Assembly (NCBI GenBank): GCA_004794785.1
Contig: SJOL01008593.1
Coordinates: 83,360 to 147,359, forward strand
DNA from: Opisthorchis felineus
Lineage: Eukaryota > Platyhelminthes > Trematoda > Opisthorchiida > Opisthorchiidae
DNA: 64,000 bases
Direction of reading: 5' to 3'
In this document: piece by piece, positions 1 through 11,990 of the stretch
How positions within the stretch are numbered: position 1 is the stretch's first letter
How the letters are laid out: each line of letters starts with the position of its first letter
Program-made: the position numbers and the translations under genes
The notes under the pieces: model-generated
What the model was told of the DNA's origin: nothing
Databases searched by the model: none
The model's input: only the letters and a program-made list of their open reading frames with translations

Positions 1-20
1 ATATATATATATATATATAT
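1..20. repeat. (AT)n microsatellite at window edge
   Basis: Ten AT dinucleotides open the window. The array probably continues to the left. It is a simple repeat with no associated gene. Confidence 0.9.
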
Positions 21-1068
21 GGAAACCAAACGCACCTATCAGTAAATGTGATCAGTTTAACTACGTCTTGAACATTGTAACCAAATTGTTACTGTCTATT
101 ATGGCTTCTTGGTTATTTTCCCATTTGTTATCCCACAGCACCACGAATGAACGCCTCAAGAGATCATGGCTCCGTTGGAAAAAAACACAGCCTTTTCGGA
201 TGCTTTTGCTTTCAGCATAGGACGGTAGAGGTCATAGTTCTGTTCAGCCGTTCCACTTTTCCGGAGGAAGCCCTGGAATACAGAAGACGCATTTCACTAC
301 CTCACACTTCCCAGTCAACTGTCACGCTAAACAGTTTATTTGGCAAGCGCGACTGATCCTCTCCCTTCAGCAAGCCCTTCGTAGCTGTGCTTCACTTTGT
401 CGGAGAAAATGAAGCTGGAATACTTAATAAATAAACGGACAGTAACCTCAGTAGCGGCACCGTATTTGTCATTACCTAAGAAGATGTTTTCGTCTTAACT
501 CATATTGAACTCATTTAGATTTTATCTTGCAGTTTATGTAGGCGTAAAAAGACTCACCCCGTTCCTAATGGTCCAGCATGTGTGGGGAGTACTCATCACA
601 TCACACACATATGTCTTAGTGATGTTGGCGAATTGAGTCTCCTCCAGGGGGGAATTCGTTTCTGGCAGTCACCCTCCTAATAAAGCGACAGAACTTCGCC
701 TTCGCGACAGAATAAGGACAGTTTGTAAAGACTGTCTCTGTAGCCCGTACAACGATTCATTTGTCTATAGTTGCGAACACATTGAAAACTCTACTGGGAC
801 TACCGCTACTGCATGAGATGATCAGTTTGCTGGCTTGTCTTATATTTGTCTCTTATGGCAGTCACATCTAAGTTAAGAAACGAGGTTCTCTACGAACAGT
901 GGCACGGCAAAAAATCATTCAAGCCTCACTTATTACGTTCTAGTACCCAACCGTGGCGAACATTCGGATGAAAAAAACAGCGAGAATGTTTGAATAGTAA
1001 GACTACTGATCGCCCTCATAAAAACAACCATCCATAGATGACGGTATATCGTGTTTAACTGCGGGTTA
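21..1068. other. Intergenic, nothing recognised
   Basis: No exon, tRNA or recognisable repeat was found on either strand. The open frames here (for example 147-356 on plus) are short and resemble nothing I know. Confidence 0.5.
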
Positions 1069-1190
1069 ATCATACTGGTCAGCCGTTGGTAGGGGAATGG
1101 TTTGGTCTTCAGCAGCCAAATGCCTGTTCTCAAGTTCAAATCTCTCCAAAGGTTTGTAAGATGACCCAAGAAGGATGAAACAAAAAAAGG
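1069..1190 (+). mobile_element. Decayed hammerhead-SINE relic (family B)
   Basis: The order of landmarks matches the better family B copies at 20.6, 35.6 and 50.0 kb: a B-box-like AAGTTCAAATC, then GGTTTGTAAGATG, then CCCAAGAAGGATGAAAC. The 5' half of the ribozyme core (CTGATGA) is missing or collapsed, so this copy should be catalytically dead. Confidence 0.5.
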
Positions 1191-2518
1191 ACTCTCCGGA
1201 GCATATTGCCTTTATTTACAGGACGAAATTTGAGGTGAAAAATTTTTAACCCCCCACATAAAGCTAGCGACGAATGGCTTTGTTAACCAGGGTCAGCTGG
1301 TTCAGGGAAGTCCTGCTTAATCCCATTTCTGTACGAAGTAAAATATCGCGTCGCATATTACAAAAACCGTTTTGTAGACACATACTAGTAGATAGGGATT
1401 CTACTGATTCATTTCAGAAGGACCTGTTGATCGATCGCATCAAATTCCGCGTCATACTTGCATGCTTACTGATGTAAAGTGGATTGTGGATACGGCCGAC
1501 TAACTTGGCCTAGTCGTATATGCCTTCCTGAATATGCTTTCTGAAACGCCTGGCTTGACCTTGGTCAGTCTCGTAGTTCACAATGCGCACACAGAAGACA
1601 CAGGTGAACTGCAAATCTAGCGGGAGACTCATCGGCTTACTCACTGCGGAGAAATCGAATGAAAAAACTATCCGCAAGTAAACATTTCGGTTCACGTCCA
1701 ACTGTTTTTCCATGCCTGTTGGAATGTGTGGTTCAAATCCGGATAATCTTATTGTATCTGTTTTCGGTAGGTAGGGTGGAGACATTCTAGTCCGTCAGAG
1801 CAAAAGACACAAATCTTGACAAGGCGATGGTAATTTTATCTTAGTATAAGATCATCCCTGTTTCCGCGAATCACTGGAAATTTTCTGATGTATCGGCATC
1901 ACTCCACTGAGTGCGGTATGTTCGTGGACTGGCCATTTCCTAAATAAACCGGAATCGGATCATATGAACGCAGTTTGTAGTTCTGAACCATCCCACGACA
2001 AATAACCCGTTTGGTTTGCCAATCTGGCCTCCTCAAAAGTGCTTTTTTCAATGGCCCCATTGTTTGGTCATATATCCTCCCAATACCGGATAAAACTAGG
2101 CTTTTTCTACTGTGAAAGCAATAAGGGATCAAGAGCATTTTATACTTACCGCCCCTACCTGAAATGCCACGAAAAATAGTTGTTTTCATTTCGTCGTGCG
2201 AATATTACCGATTAATTTTGCAAGTTTTTCATGCGTGGATTTTAAACCAATCTTGGTCCTGGCATCATAAGTACACTACGCAGAACCCCATAATTTATTG
2301 ATGAAATGGGCTAACGAACAAAGTAAGTGACGATAGAACCGAATAAACCTGATTTCTCTGATAATTTTGAACTAAATATGCTGCACAAACTCTGTTTCAT
2401 TGTCCACCGGCACAATATTCAATATATTGCAAAATGTATTCTCAACACATCGCGCTGTTCATAGTGTCCCTGAAATCCCTCCAATACTCCACTGGTGGTT
2501 TTGTCCATTGTATAGCTC
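1191..2518. other. Intergenic, nothing recognised
   Basis: I see no supportable exon or repeat. Open frames such as 1510-1785 and 1899-2189 on minus are within chance expectation and show no family resemblance. Confidence 0.45.
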
Positions 2519-2524
2519 TTGGGG

Positions 2525-2600
2525 TGTTTGGAAACTCAATGACTGCGCCTACCTGTTGAACTGCAAAAAGTGCGAAACCGGCAGTATGTTACAGAAACCG
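2525..2600 (+). mobile_element. Hammerhead repeat, family C, degenerate copy
   Basis: GGAAACTC, GACTGCGCCTAC and GAAACCGGC occur in the same order and spacing as in the good copy at 20041-20100. The core reads CTGTTGA (2553-2559) instead of CTGATGA, and stem II is rewritten. It is recognisable by homology to the 20-kb copy but the ribozyme should be inactive. Confidence 0.6.
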
Positions 2601-2784
2601 TAAGGAGTAGTTTGATATGCCCATGGTTCACTGTTGAACGCACGTGAGCAAATGTTTAGCGTACGTTCTCGTTCAGTATGATGCTTTTCCAAAGTGCATT
2701 GTAGTTGCTAGACCTTCAGCTACGGCCTCATAAATCTGCAGGATGGCACTTTGTCGTTATCCCCTCAATCCAGTTAGCGAATTC

Positions 2785-2966
2785 GAGATAGCTCAGTGGT
2801 TGAGGAGCAGACTTACTGACCGAAAGGTTCGTAAGGTCCAACTTCTACATCTCGACTGCCCCTATCTAGGCTTGGACAAACTCACGGTATCTCAGCCTTT
2901 CTGCCACTTTCAAGGAGGCATGGCATCTAGGTACCGAAAGGGTTTCACAGCTGAAAGATTCTTAGT
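2785..2966 (+). mobile_element. tRNA-derived SINE, family A
   Basis: The copy starts with a tRNA-like head, GAGATAGCTCAGTGGTTGAG (A-box-like), followed by ACTTACTGACCGAAAGGTTCG. The body carries CTAGGCTTGG and GGTATCTCAGCC and ends near TTTCACAGCTGAA. The same order occurs at 8.3, 41.9, 47.5, 51.2, 58.8 and 61.4 kb. The B-box is decayed here. Retroposition by a LINE partner is inferred. Open frames over it are repeat shadows. Confidence 0.85.
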
Positions 2967-5330
2967 TTTATTTCCAGTATTACAGAGCAACCAAAATGGG
3001 GCACCGTCGGAACCCCACCGAACAAAAAACGCTGCCAATGACTAAAACCCTGCTGCCAACGGACTTGTTGATTGCGTTGTTGCGAAGGGCAGTGAGTAGA
3101 ATAAATACAATGTTGGCAGTGTTGGTCACTGAAAGTGGACCAATCATTGAATTGAACAGAAATTCGGCTGCAGAGAATTGTCGTTTGACTAGTTTACAGG
3201 TACTCAAACTTTACCTCAGATATAGTGGCACTTGTCCCTCAAACTATACGCTGCGGTACGTCATATCAGTCGGAGGCAATTTCAGCGACAGAATATGAAC
3301 TGACTTGAGGAAGCTAGCCTGTTGTGAATTCTCCAATTTGAAGAATGATTTTCAATAATTCGACATTAGATTTTGCATTTGTAAGGATTCCTATTATAAA
3401 CTCAACAACCTGCAAACAGAATTGAAAACTAGAACGGAAACTTAAACAACTACATTATGACACTCACCAATCAGGAACAAATAAAGTCAAAGTTGATCAG
3501 TTAGACTCACCCCAAACTACAACGGAAACTGTAAGATGAGTTTGACAGTTCATCTTTAAAGGGGCTGAATGTGTCTAGACACCGTGGTGTCTTGCATCTT
3601 AGTGAAACTTAGGTGACTAAATGGTGAGTGATACTAAGTGGATCGTTGGACATTTTTGTTGTTCAAAATACTCCCTGTCTGGTCACAAACATTTGCAATG
3701 TGAAATCGCAAAAAATTCAAATTGTTCTCAAAACTTGTCGTGATGTAAAAATTGAATTCAAATTCACTAGAGAATGCAAGACAACGGATGCGTTTGATAC
3801 AAGCAGAAGTTAAACTGCAGACTGGGCCTAATATACATTGGGGGTCACCTAACATCCTGAAGTGTCAGAACTTACGGTTCAGTTTCAATCCGGGAACGAT
3901 ACTTGGTGTCCTACCATTTGTCGATGTAACTACTTGCTAAGTTTGTTTACAGCAAAGCACTTGGGAATAATCAGTTTGAATGACTGCAAATGTTCCACTT
4001 CCCATAACCTTGTGGTATCCTGTTGGAGTTGTCCTTCTCCGTGGATTTGCTGTTGCCGACGTGAGTTCCTCAGACTACTGCCCCGTGTTAAGGGAGTTGA
4101 AAAATGATTAAACATTCAATCGTATTCTCGTCAACCTTGTAGCCAGCAAGCACGCTGTGCTTTCCATAGTTTGTCCGTCGTCGGATGCCTACCAACCTCT
4201 TTGATGATTTTTATGATCGCTTTAGCTTCCAGCACTCCTTCCTGACAGCCCCTCTAAAAGTAGATCGATTCCTCCCCAAATGAGCAGCTCCTGATTGACA
4301 GTGTCTTTTTGCTGCACAGCCGGCTCCTCGCTCAGTGAATTTTACATCATTTTTTAGGCTTCAGGTACTGCCTGGCTTTTCCATATTCATTCATCTGGTT
4401 TTTACTACGGTTTTTATGGTAAAAATTCACTCCGGGAGTATTAATCATTTCTTAACTTAAGTCGATTAAAAACCACTGTTAGTCATTGAGCCAAGAAGCA
4501 TATGCGCTCAAAAATGGCGAGAATAAGATTGACCGTCACTCTTCTGTAGAGTACGTGTGGCCTAGTGTAAAAGATCACAGGCTATTATTTCGACAACCGG
4601 GGTCCAAACCTCACGTGATTGTCTTCAGATTGGCTTCAAGCCCCCTCCCTGATAATGCTTACATGTTGTTTCGGAAACAGAAAAGTTAAAAGAGACTTTT
4701 CAGCCTCTGTCTTTCAAACATTCAACCAATGTTGGTTGGCTACTCACATTTGTATGGGATGGACACGTGCTTCATCAGAGCCACCTCCCAAGTCACACAG
4801 GCCGTAGCCTTTGATTTTTTTCCGTTTATTGGGACCTCAATGGCCAATATGCCGTACTGCGGAATCACGTTGAAATGTGGCCAAAATACAATAAGCGTAG
4901 TTCCAAAACACTGTAGGACAGATGATACTCACTCAGCATAATGACGGCCACTGGATTGTAGTTGGTAAAGTTGGGTGCAATTGGAATCTTTATGAAGCAT
5001 TGTTTTCATGCGACAAGAATGATAAGGACGATGAGACTAGAAATGTTTCGGTAAATTTTACTCATTAACTACCGTTGCTAAAACAGATTGCAAAAATATC
5101 ACAGTCAGCTTTTGTGCGAATTACCACAGTCCCTTTCCTGGCTAACCAGATTGCCTGGATTCTAGTTTGAGTTTGGCCAGACGTACTTTTAAGTCGAACA
5201 ACCTCATATTGACCACTGATCGTTCTGCTTGAACATTTTTTCTTCTGCTTTGGAGCAACGATTCTGGATAATCAACACGCATCATTAAACCGTAACACAT
5301 AATCGTCTATCCTGCCGTGGTGCCTTGGGG
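2967..5330. other. Intergenic, nothing recognised
   Basis: Only short unrelated open frames are present. No splice-flanked coding segment or repeat stands out on either strand. Confidence 0.4.
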
Positions 5331-5445
5331 GCGTGCATTTGCAGTGACCATCGCATATCAGGTATCCGCATCCAGCGGTAAGCTGTTCCGCTTGTTCCCC
5401 CACTCAAATGAGATGAAACCAGAATAATCGCAGCATCGCGGGAAA
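5331..5445 (+). mobile_element. Possible hammerhead-SINE relic (family B)
   Basis: CACTCAAATGAGATGAAACCAG (split here as CACTCAAATGAG and ATGAAACCAGAAT, 5401-5424) resembles the stem II and GAAACCAGAAT segment of the intact copy at 23.1 kb. The CTGATGA half is not recognisable. This is a weak assignment based on one shared block. Confidence 0.3.
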
Positions 5446-8288
5446 ATTATTAACAACGTGAGACTACCAAGCATCAGTGCTTTTTGTATGTCTTGGGGAA
5501 TCATCAAGCAGGTAGACGGGGATGTTTCTAGTCGCGGTCTTGGTCACAACTGTTGAAAGCGGACCAACAGTAATGGTGCTAAACACAATTTGGCCTTGTT
5601 TTAATTGATAAACTGGCGTTCAGTTAACTACTTGTTCTGGGTTAACTGCTATTACCGAAGAGCAGACATTAATTGCGAGATGTCCATATTTCAAAAATTC
5701 CACTTTTTCATTCTACTGCTTTGGAATAATGAGGTAAAGTAGAGTGAACCCCGAATTAAATGCCAGCTCTTGTGACGGGCTCTGATCTGGAAAGTAATTG
5801 CTAAGCAAAGGGTACGGATCAAACGTTTTTCACTTAGATTTAACTTGTTTTTATGACAAACACTGCTCTTGAAAATCTCAGGACTTTTGTGTCGCATAAC
5901 AGGATCACGATTCAGAGATATGTCGGGCACTCACATGTCTCATGTCGCTTGTTGTGGACTATGTCATATCGGGTGCTGAGCTCGTAGTAATCGTTTTCAC
6001 AAGTGCGCTTGCTTCCAGTGTGAGAGATATTGGTCAGCTACAAATTGTTATTTTTCATTCCAACTACCAAGTAACACATTGGTTAGAATGAACAGATCCA
6101 TCCTTGTGGGTGACCTTAAAACTCACTTTGGTTGCTGATACGGTGCACCACGAAGCCTCTGGGGACGTACCGTGTGGATCAGAGCAAAAAGAAACTGAAT
6201 TTGTTCCTTACTGGACTGTGAATTACTTCCGTTTCTTGTGAACAGAGGACGCAGGAGACCGTAATCAACCGAACTTTGTAGGCTTTCGAGCAGTGGATCA
6301 ATAAAAGCGTATCTCAACGTAGGTAGGCAAGCATAAAAGCAGGCAGGCGAGGAAGAAGAGAGGACGACAGGCGCACGGGCAGAACGAACAAGAGTGCACA
6401 TGCTGGAACGTGTTCGTGAGTATCTGATAAACCAAGCCAGGCCAGGCATCAGAAGTTCGGAGCGACTTACCAGAGTAGCAGTGTTGCAAGTCAGATTATC
6501 GTACAAGTAACCAAGTTCAGGTATAAGTTCGTATTTTCATGCTAGCTCTGGCGTCCACTCAGTACTTGCAGTGTCTAAAGAGCCATATCAATATTGACTG
6601 TGACGTCATTATCTGCGAGGCCACGAGTATGTTTGAAAATCTAAGAGGTTCTTATATTTTCATCAGTTAGTTCCTCAGTATCCCAATTAACTCATTAAAA
6701 TTTCAAACCGAGAAGTAAATACTAGCTTTGTAGTCGCAGGTGTATTCAGTCTGTTGCTTCGACGTGGTACGCGGAAAGCCCGCAAAATGCGCAAACGTGC
6801 AGATGGAAAACTAGCTGTGGTAATTTTCCAGGTTTGTTCTTTTTCAGCACGACACTTTTCACACTCAAATTACCCTAGATCTACGACAGCACTGGTGATA
6901 TTTCTAGGCCGCGCGCTGACACTCACTAACGTGCAGGATTGCTGCAATATATGGCTAGTCAACCTTGGCATAGTGGTATCAGAATAGACCCATTGTTCAA
7001 ACAGAGATGTCTTCAATATATAGTTCATCAAGTTTCATTCCCATTGAAGTCATTCTAAACGATACCTTCAAGCACAATAATCTTCTCGCTCACCAAGTTC
7101 AGCAATGTGTACCTCCATGGGTGTAAAGACACATCATCACAGACGAGATCCCACGATTTGAAACACAGGTGCACCCTTGCTAATGATATCCGCCAATTGG
7201 GGACAAATCCATTATCAATATGAACAAATCGGTGAATTCGGAAACTAGAAAATGTCCCCAACTTTGATTGTTTGGGACTTGTTTTCTGTAAGAGGCGAAA
7301 TAGAATAAAACTACGTGCCACGCCAACCGTCCTCTTTGGAGAGTGTCTCCTCCTGGGGGTTTACCCGGAAATGTGGAGTAACGTGAAATGTTTCTGACAA
7401 TGAACATGATGGTACTGCCAGTTTCATTCTATTTTGGTAGCTTGTGGAAGCACTCGATTTCGTGTATCAGGGTAGATTTCTCTCCTTACCGAGAACGGGG
7501 GCTTGAGAACTATCCCAAACGAGTGGTGATCTCTCTTCAAGTCTCGAGTGTTAAAGATTCCTAATGTCATCTTTTTTTTCAGTATAACAGTAAGATCAAT
7601 TTGCACGACAAATTTCATTAAAAATGCGTCAAACTTGTGGGTCTTCTAATGATGTTCAGGTCACTTACCCATAATGATAAGCGCGACTGTATGAATGCAA
7701 TTTCGGTTAATTAATTCGCTTGTATAATTTCATTGATATGTGTGTAGTTCATTCATAAATAGTGTGAGATCTGAAATGATACTGTGGTTAGGGTCAGAAG
7801 ATCCGTGTCTGCGACCTAGCGTCTGATGGCTTCCGTTGGAGTTTGACAGCTCTTTCAACTTCTCAGCCCTCTTACCTTCTGCTTTCGTGGCATCACTTCT
7901 GAACGATTAGTATTTCAATTTAAAGTATTACACTCTCTAGGGCGTTTTTCTTTGAAGTAGTGAATAAGATTGAACACTCCGAGAATCTCCTTGCTTCTGT
8001 TCAATAAAAAATCAGCGGTTTGCACATATTTCAAACAATTTTCCTCAAATTCTTTGCTTTTAACATGGCGAATGACCCAGGTGTTCAGCAGTATCGCACA
8101 GATGCGGTGTGCTGAACGTCTTTTATTGTCACCTAAATCACCTAATTCCATGTTCGAGCTTTCACACATTCCATCCGCATAATTTTTCCCTGTCGCCTTC
8201 CAGATTGCTATCTTGCTGATTTCTTCTGGGCATAAGTCAACTTCCAAGGAGCTTTTTGAGTTTGTGAAACAGTATAGCTGTCGGGCTC
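5446..8288. other. Intergenic, no firm feature
   Basis: Apart from the weak exon-like segment at 6740-6819, nothing is supportable. The longest open frame (6123-6506, minus, 127 codons) has no recognisable domain. Confidence 0.4.
6740..6819 (+). other. Exon-like segment, unassigned
   Basis: An acceptor-like TAGTCGCAG precedes an 80-bp open segment that is followed by a donor-like GTAATT. One frame reads a short hydrophobic start (VFSLLL) and then a very basic stretch, RRGTRKARKMRKR, which looks like a membrane-to-cytosol junction. No neighbouring exon could be joined to it, so it may be chance. Confidence 0.15.
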
Positions 8289-8457
8289 GAGATAGCTCGC
8301 TGGTTTAGGTGGAAACTTACTGACCGGAAGGTCCATGGTTCGAACACAACCTCTGCATCTGGACTGCTTCCGTCTAGACTTGAGCAACCTGGAATTATCT
8401 TGGGGTGGCATGGCAGCTTGACATCGAAAGGGTGTTTCAGCTGAACGACAATAATAC
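8289..8457 (+). mobile_element. tRNA-derived SINE, family A
   Basis: The head GAGATAGCTCGCTGGTTTAG is followed by ACTTACTGACCGGAAGGTCC and a good B-box, TGGTTCGAACAC. The body has TCTAGACTTGAGCAACCTGG, GGCATGGCAGCTTG, CGAAAGGGTG and the end TTTCAGCTGAACGA. This copy keeps the best A-to-B-box spacing on the plus strand in the left half of the window. Confidence 0.9.
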
Positions 8458-9330
8458 ATAGCTGTAGATCACCTGATTACCAAATAAGTAATCGTTTTGG
8501 TATTTTCTCTTGAGTAAGGGCAAACCAGTCATGTTGAAAACAGGGAACTTCATCTGTTACACGGTTTTTCGGCTGTTCCTCTGGTTCAACGTGTAAAGTG
8601 GTAACAGTGCAAAAACTAATTAGGTTGACCGTACGACTGGTATTTACTCATAAACGCACAGACTTCTGATTTGATGGAGCTGCCGGCGATGAGAGTTGAC
8701 TATGAGCTAAACAGCAAAAAGGGGCTATCTAATCAGATGGAAACAGAATGAAAACTCCTAAGTTAGGAAGAATTTTGGAGCTAACAGGTAGGCCTACTAC
8801 CAAGCGATATTTCTTCTTCTCAGGCCAACTATGTAGGTGAGACGCGCGATCAAGATGTGAGGGATCCATGGAGCAGATCGCCGAGAATTCATTCTAGTAG
8901 ATGAATGAATGTGTGTCACTTAAGTTTTCATTTTGTTCGGTATGGGTGTCAATCTGAACATCAGATGAGCAATTTAAGATATTGTGTAAGTTTCCGCAAG
9001 GTCCAAGGTCTTGTTTTTATGGTTAAAAGCTCTATTTGTATAGATTATATATCCTGTTGTCCTATGTGTCTTGATGAAAGTTGATCTCATATGAATTGTG
9101 CCGAGGTCAAACTGTCTAGTTTAAGCCCGATTGACATGTGTTAATGGCACCATAATCATACCAGCATTTCCACCGACAACAGCACCAAATAAGAACACTG
9201 GTGATTCACTGCCGTACAGCCATGTCAGTTTGTTTGAATAAGGCTTATGTTGGAAGAAAAATGCATGTCAGGGAGGCCTAGCCTACAGAAAAACATCCGA
9301 GGCGCCTACACCTCCAGCACTCAGTCTGAC
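8458..9330. other. Intergenic, nothing recognised
   Basis: No exon or repeat is recognised. The right end may include the 3' flank of the minus-strand LINE that follows. Confidence 0.4.
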
Positions 9331-9334
9331 AGCC

Positions 9335-11990
9335 TGGATATTAAGTAAGATCGTGATAGGTTAGCCACCATATCGTCCAGCTTCTACAGCCAAGCACCGG
9401 GAGGACCCAATCCTGGAAGGCGAATAGCACCAAAAACGCCCAAACTTTTCGTAACGTCCTTCCCACCGTTCTGTTATGTTCTATTCTGTCCACCTCTAGG
9501 TTTCCGCCACTCCGAATTAGACATAAGAAACAAAAATCTTCTCGGCAGCCGATAACTTCGTACATCTAGCATATGGCTCTGCCAACTTAGTCTGCGATGC
9601 TGAGCGCGTTGTTTTAGTGGAATACATTCTGTGGCATCCTCCTGATCACCCGCGTCCCTATCGGCTAGTTCTAGCCGATTTCAGCTACCTTCTTGAGATA
9701 GTGATTTCCAAATGTCTGAATGTGTCTCAAATCCTTGACCAGAAGTGGTCCAGTCTCGCAGCCGTACGGCAATAACACTTTCCAGACAGTCTGGTACAGG
9801 TGTCGTTTGAGACCCAGTGAAGTGCCATTTTGGTGCCACAAGGGGCCGATTCAGCAAACGCAATTCTGGTCTTTGAGACTCGCACACTGACCTTGCCTGC
9901 CACTCTGTCGTCGGAGCTCATGCGAATTCAGAGATACGTATAGTAATTCCTCAACTTCCAGTATATCTCACTTAGTTCTTAGGGACGTGTTCAAATACCG
10001 TACGTCCCCCAATATGGCTTTGCAATTTGTGGGCTCGAAGCACATGCCGAAGGGCTGGATGACCTCAGTCGGCTTTCCAAGTAATGCTTGCGTTTCCTGC
10101 TCTTCTTCAAACATGAGAGCAACTTCATTTGAATATCCCAAGTCGAAATGTTCCCGCCTGGACAGATGTACGCGCCGTTACTCTAACACTCGACGTAGTG
10201 TGAAGAGGTGGCCCACAAAGCTGTAATTCTGCTTGGTGTTCTCGGACCCCCACTGCAAGCGCCTTCGTTAGCCGACATAGAATGGATTACACAAACAGTA
10301 TGGTTACAGTGGGAGTCAAGCTCTTTAGCAATGATTCTTACACTCAGTGCAAGCATCCTTTTTGAAAATGGGCATCAATATTCACTCACATAGCTAGCTG
10401 GGATGGTATATTTCGCCCAGAGGGAAGCAAATATATGTTCGACAAGCACCGACTGCGGATGTCACCTCCACCTCCAAACACAGCGATGAGAGTTTGCCGG
10501 TGACGATTGAGGGGCCAAAGATTTTAGCTTATTTTCATCGGGGAATCCAATGACACTGTCCAGGGCTGTGGCGCGAGTTGAGAAACTAACTGAACAAGTG
10601 CACCCAGCCAGTTGAAATGTTGTCGGAAGTGCTCAGCCTAAAGATTCAGGTGTGCTTTTTTCTAGATGTGAGCAAAACTTTGTTGTCAGTGGTTGTTTTT
10701 CTCACTGAATGCTTCGTTGGGCCACTTGCGTGTATCAGCTGTAAACGTTTATGCAGATTCCCGGAATTTATCACTTTCACCATTTCTTCAGTTTTCTGGA
10801 CCCACGAAGCTTTTCAATCGGTTCAGATGCTCATTTTCACCGGAAGACCGACGGTCGTCCCTTGGTGCTCTAGTCTCAGCTAGAGGAACAAGTTTCCGAG
10901 CTTCGACCAACATTAGGGCGTTGTTCGAATTTTAGTACTTGCATTCACTTTATTGCCCGTTTCCACAAGAGAAGAGGGCTTGCAGCGTTTTCAACGGTAC
11001 CATCTAGTAAGAGACAACATCAGAAGGAAATTTCAACAGATACTTTTGCTAGGCTTGTATCTCATTGGATTTCCACTAACTAGGTGAAGAGTACGCGTCT
11101 TTTACGCCCCCGAAAAGACAAAGAGAAGCAGCGACGAACAAGCAGAAGCCGCATAGGTGTTCTGGGGGGGCGACAGTTGGCATGTTACCTAGGCCATCTA
11201 ATGGCAATGTGGCCTGTCTGTATTAAAGGTTGGCTGGCTGAGTTTATCGGGGTTACAGTCTGTTAGGGCGTAAACAGGTACGATTAATAGGTGGCGACTC
11301 TTAACGCGTTTGTGGGGTACCCTCATAAACGTTGCTAAATGAACCCCAGAGAAGCGAGTGAATCAGTGGGCGGCTACTCAGCCAGAGACCTTCCAACTCG
11401 GAGGCTTGGAATAATACCAATCACTACAGAAACAGTGGCAGCGGGCCCACTAAAGGTGCGCAACAGAAGCGAGCATAAACCAGTGGAGAGGTCAGTTCAA
11501 TAACCGAACTTGGGTATTGAATCCTTGTTGCAGACAGATAAAGCACATCAACAGAAAGTGGCTCCAACGAACTTGCAAGAGCGGTCTGTCTTCCGGCTTG
11601 TTTCAGAGTGCGAAGTTTGGGGCCACCTGGTGAACTGGACGTCGAAACCCGAAGAATAATTCTGAAGTGTCTGTGGCCATGGCGGCCCAATCAGCAGTCG
11701 CCTGCAGCTCACAGCAATAGGATCTGTTGCTTATTAATGGATGGGCCTCGGGAGTGTGGCAAGCAATGAGATGAAGAGGGCTGAGAACAAATGTATGAGA
11801 GAATAATAAGGAAGACGTCAGCAGTAGCCTGGATTTGTTTACTCGCCCTGATGCGTGCAACAAATAAGGCGACCTGGTTGACTGCACCATGCGGTGGCTG
11901 TTGCGGCATGAGGCTATTTGCAAGTGAGCTGGGATACCGCCAAGGTAGCCACACCTAGGCAGGAAAACGATTATGGCCCCCAACCCTCAA
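9335..11990 (-). mobile_element. Decayed RTE-type LINE (endonuclease + reverse transcriptase)
   Basis: Reading the minus strand from right to left gives, in order, pieces of a non-LTR retrotransposon of the RTE type common in flukes. Endonuclease start: RTLKQAGRQTALASSL and SVDVLYLSATRIQ (about 11.69-11.46 kb). Linker: LMLVEARKLVPLAETRAP (about 10.9 kb). RT palm: FEEEQETQALL and FGMCFEPTNCKAIL (about 10.15-10.0 kb). Post-RT region: GPLWHQNGTSLGLKRHLYQ and LLPYGCETG (about 9.85-9.75 kb). C-terminal tail: RLPGLGPPGAWL (about 9.4 kb). The catalytic YADD box reads YSNE (10124-10135), and stops and frameshifts are frequent, so it is a dead, nearly full-length copy. Family assignment rests on recalled motifs. 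Ends are approximate, and the 5' limit beyond 11.7 kb is the least certain part. Confidence 0.8.

Noticed and set aside
7421..7440. GTTTCATTCTATTTTGG as a minus-strand hammerhead half
   Set aside because: No CTGATGA counterpart and no family flanks.
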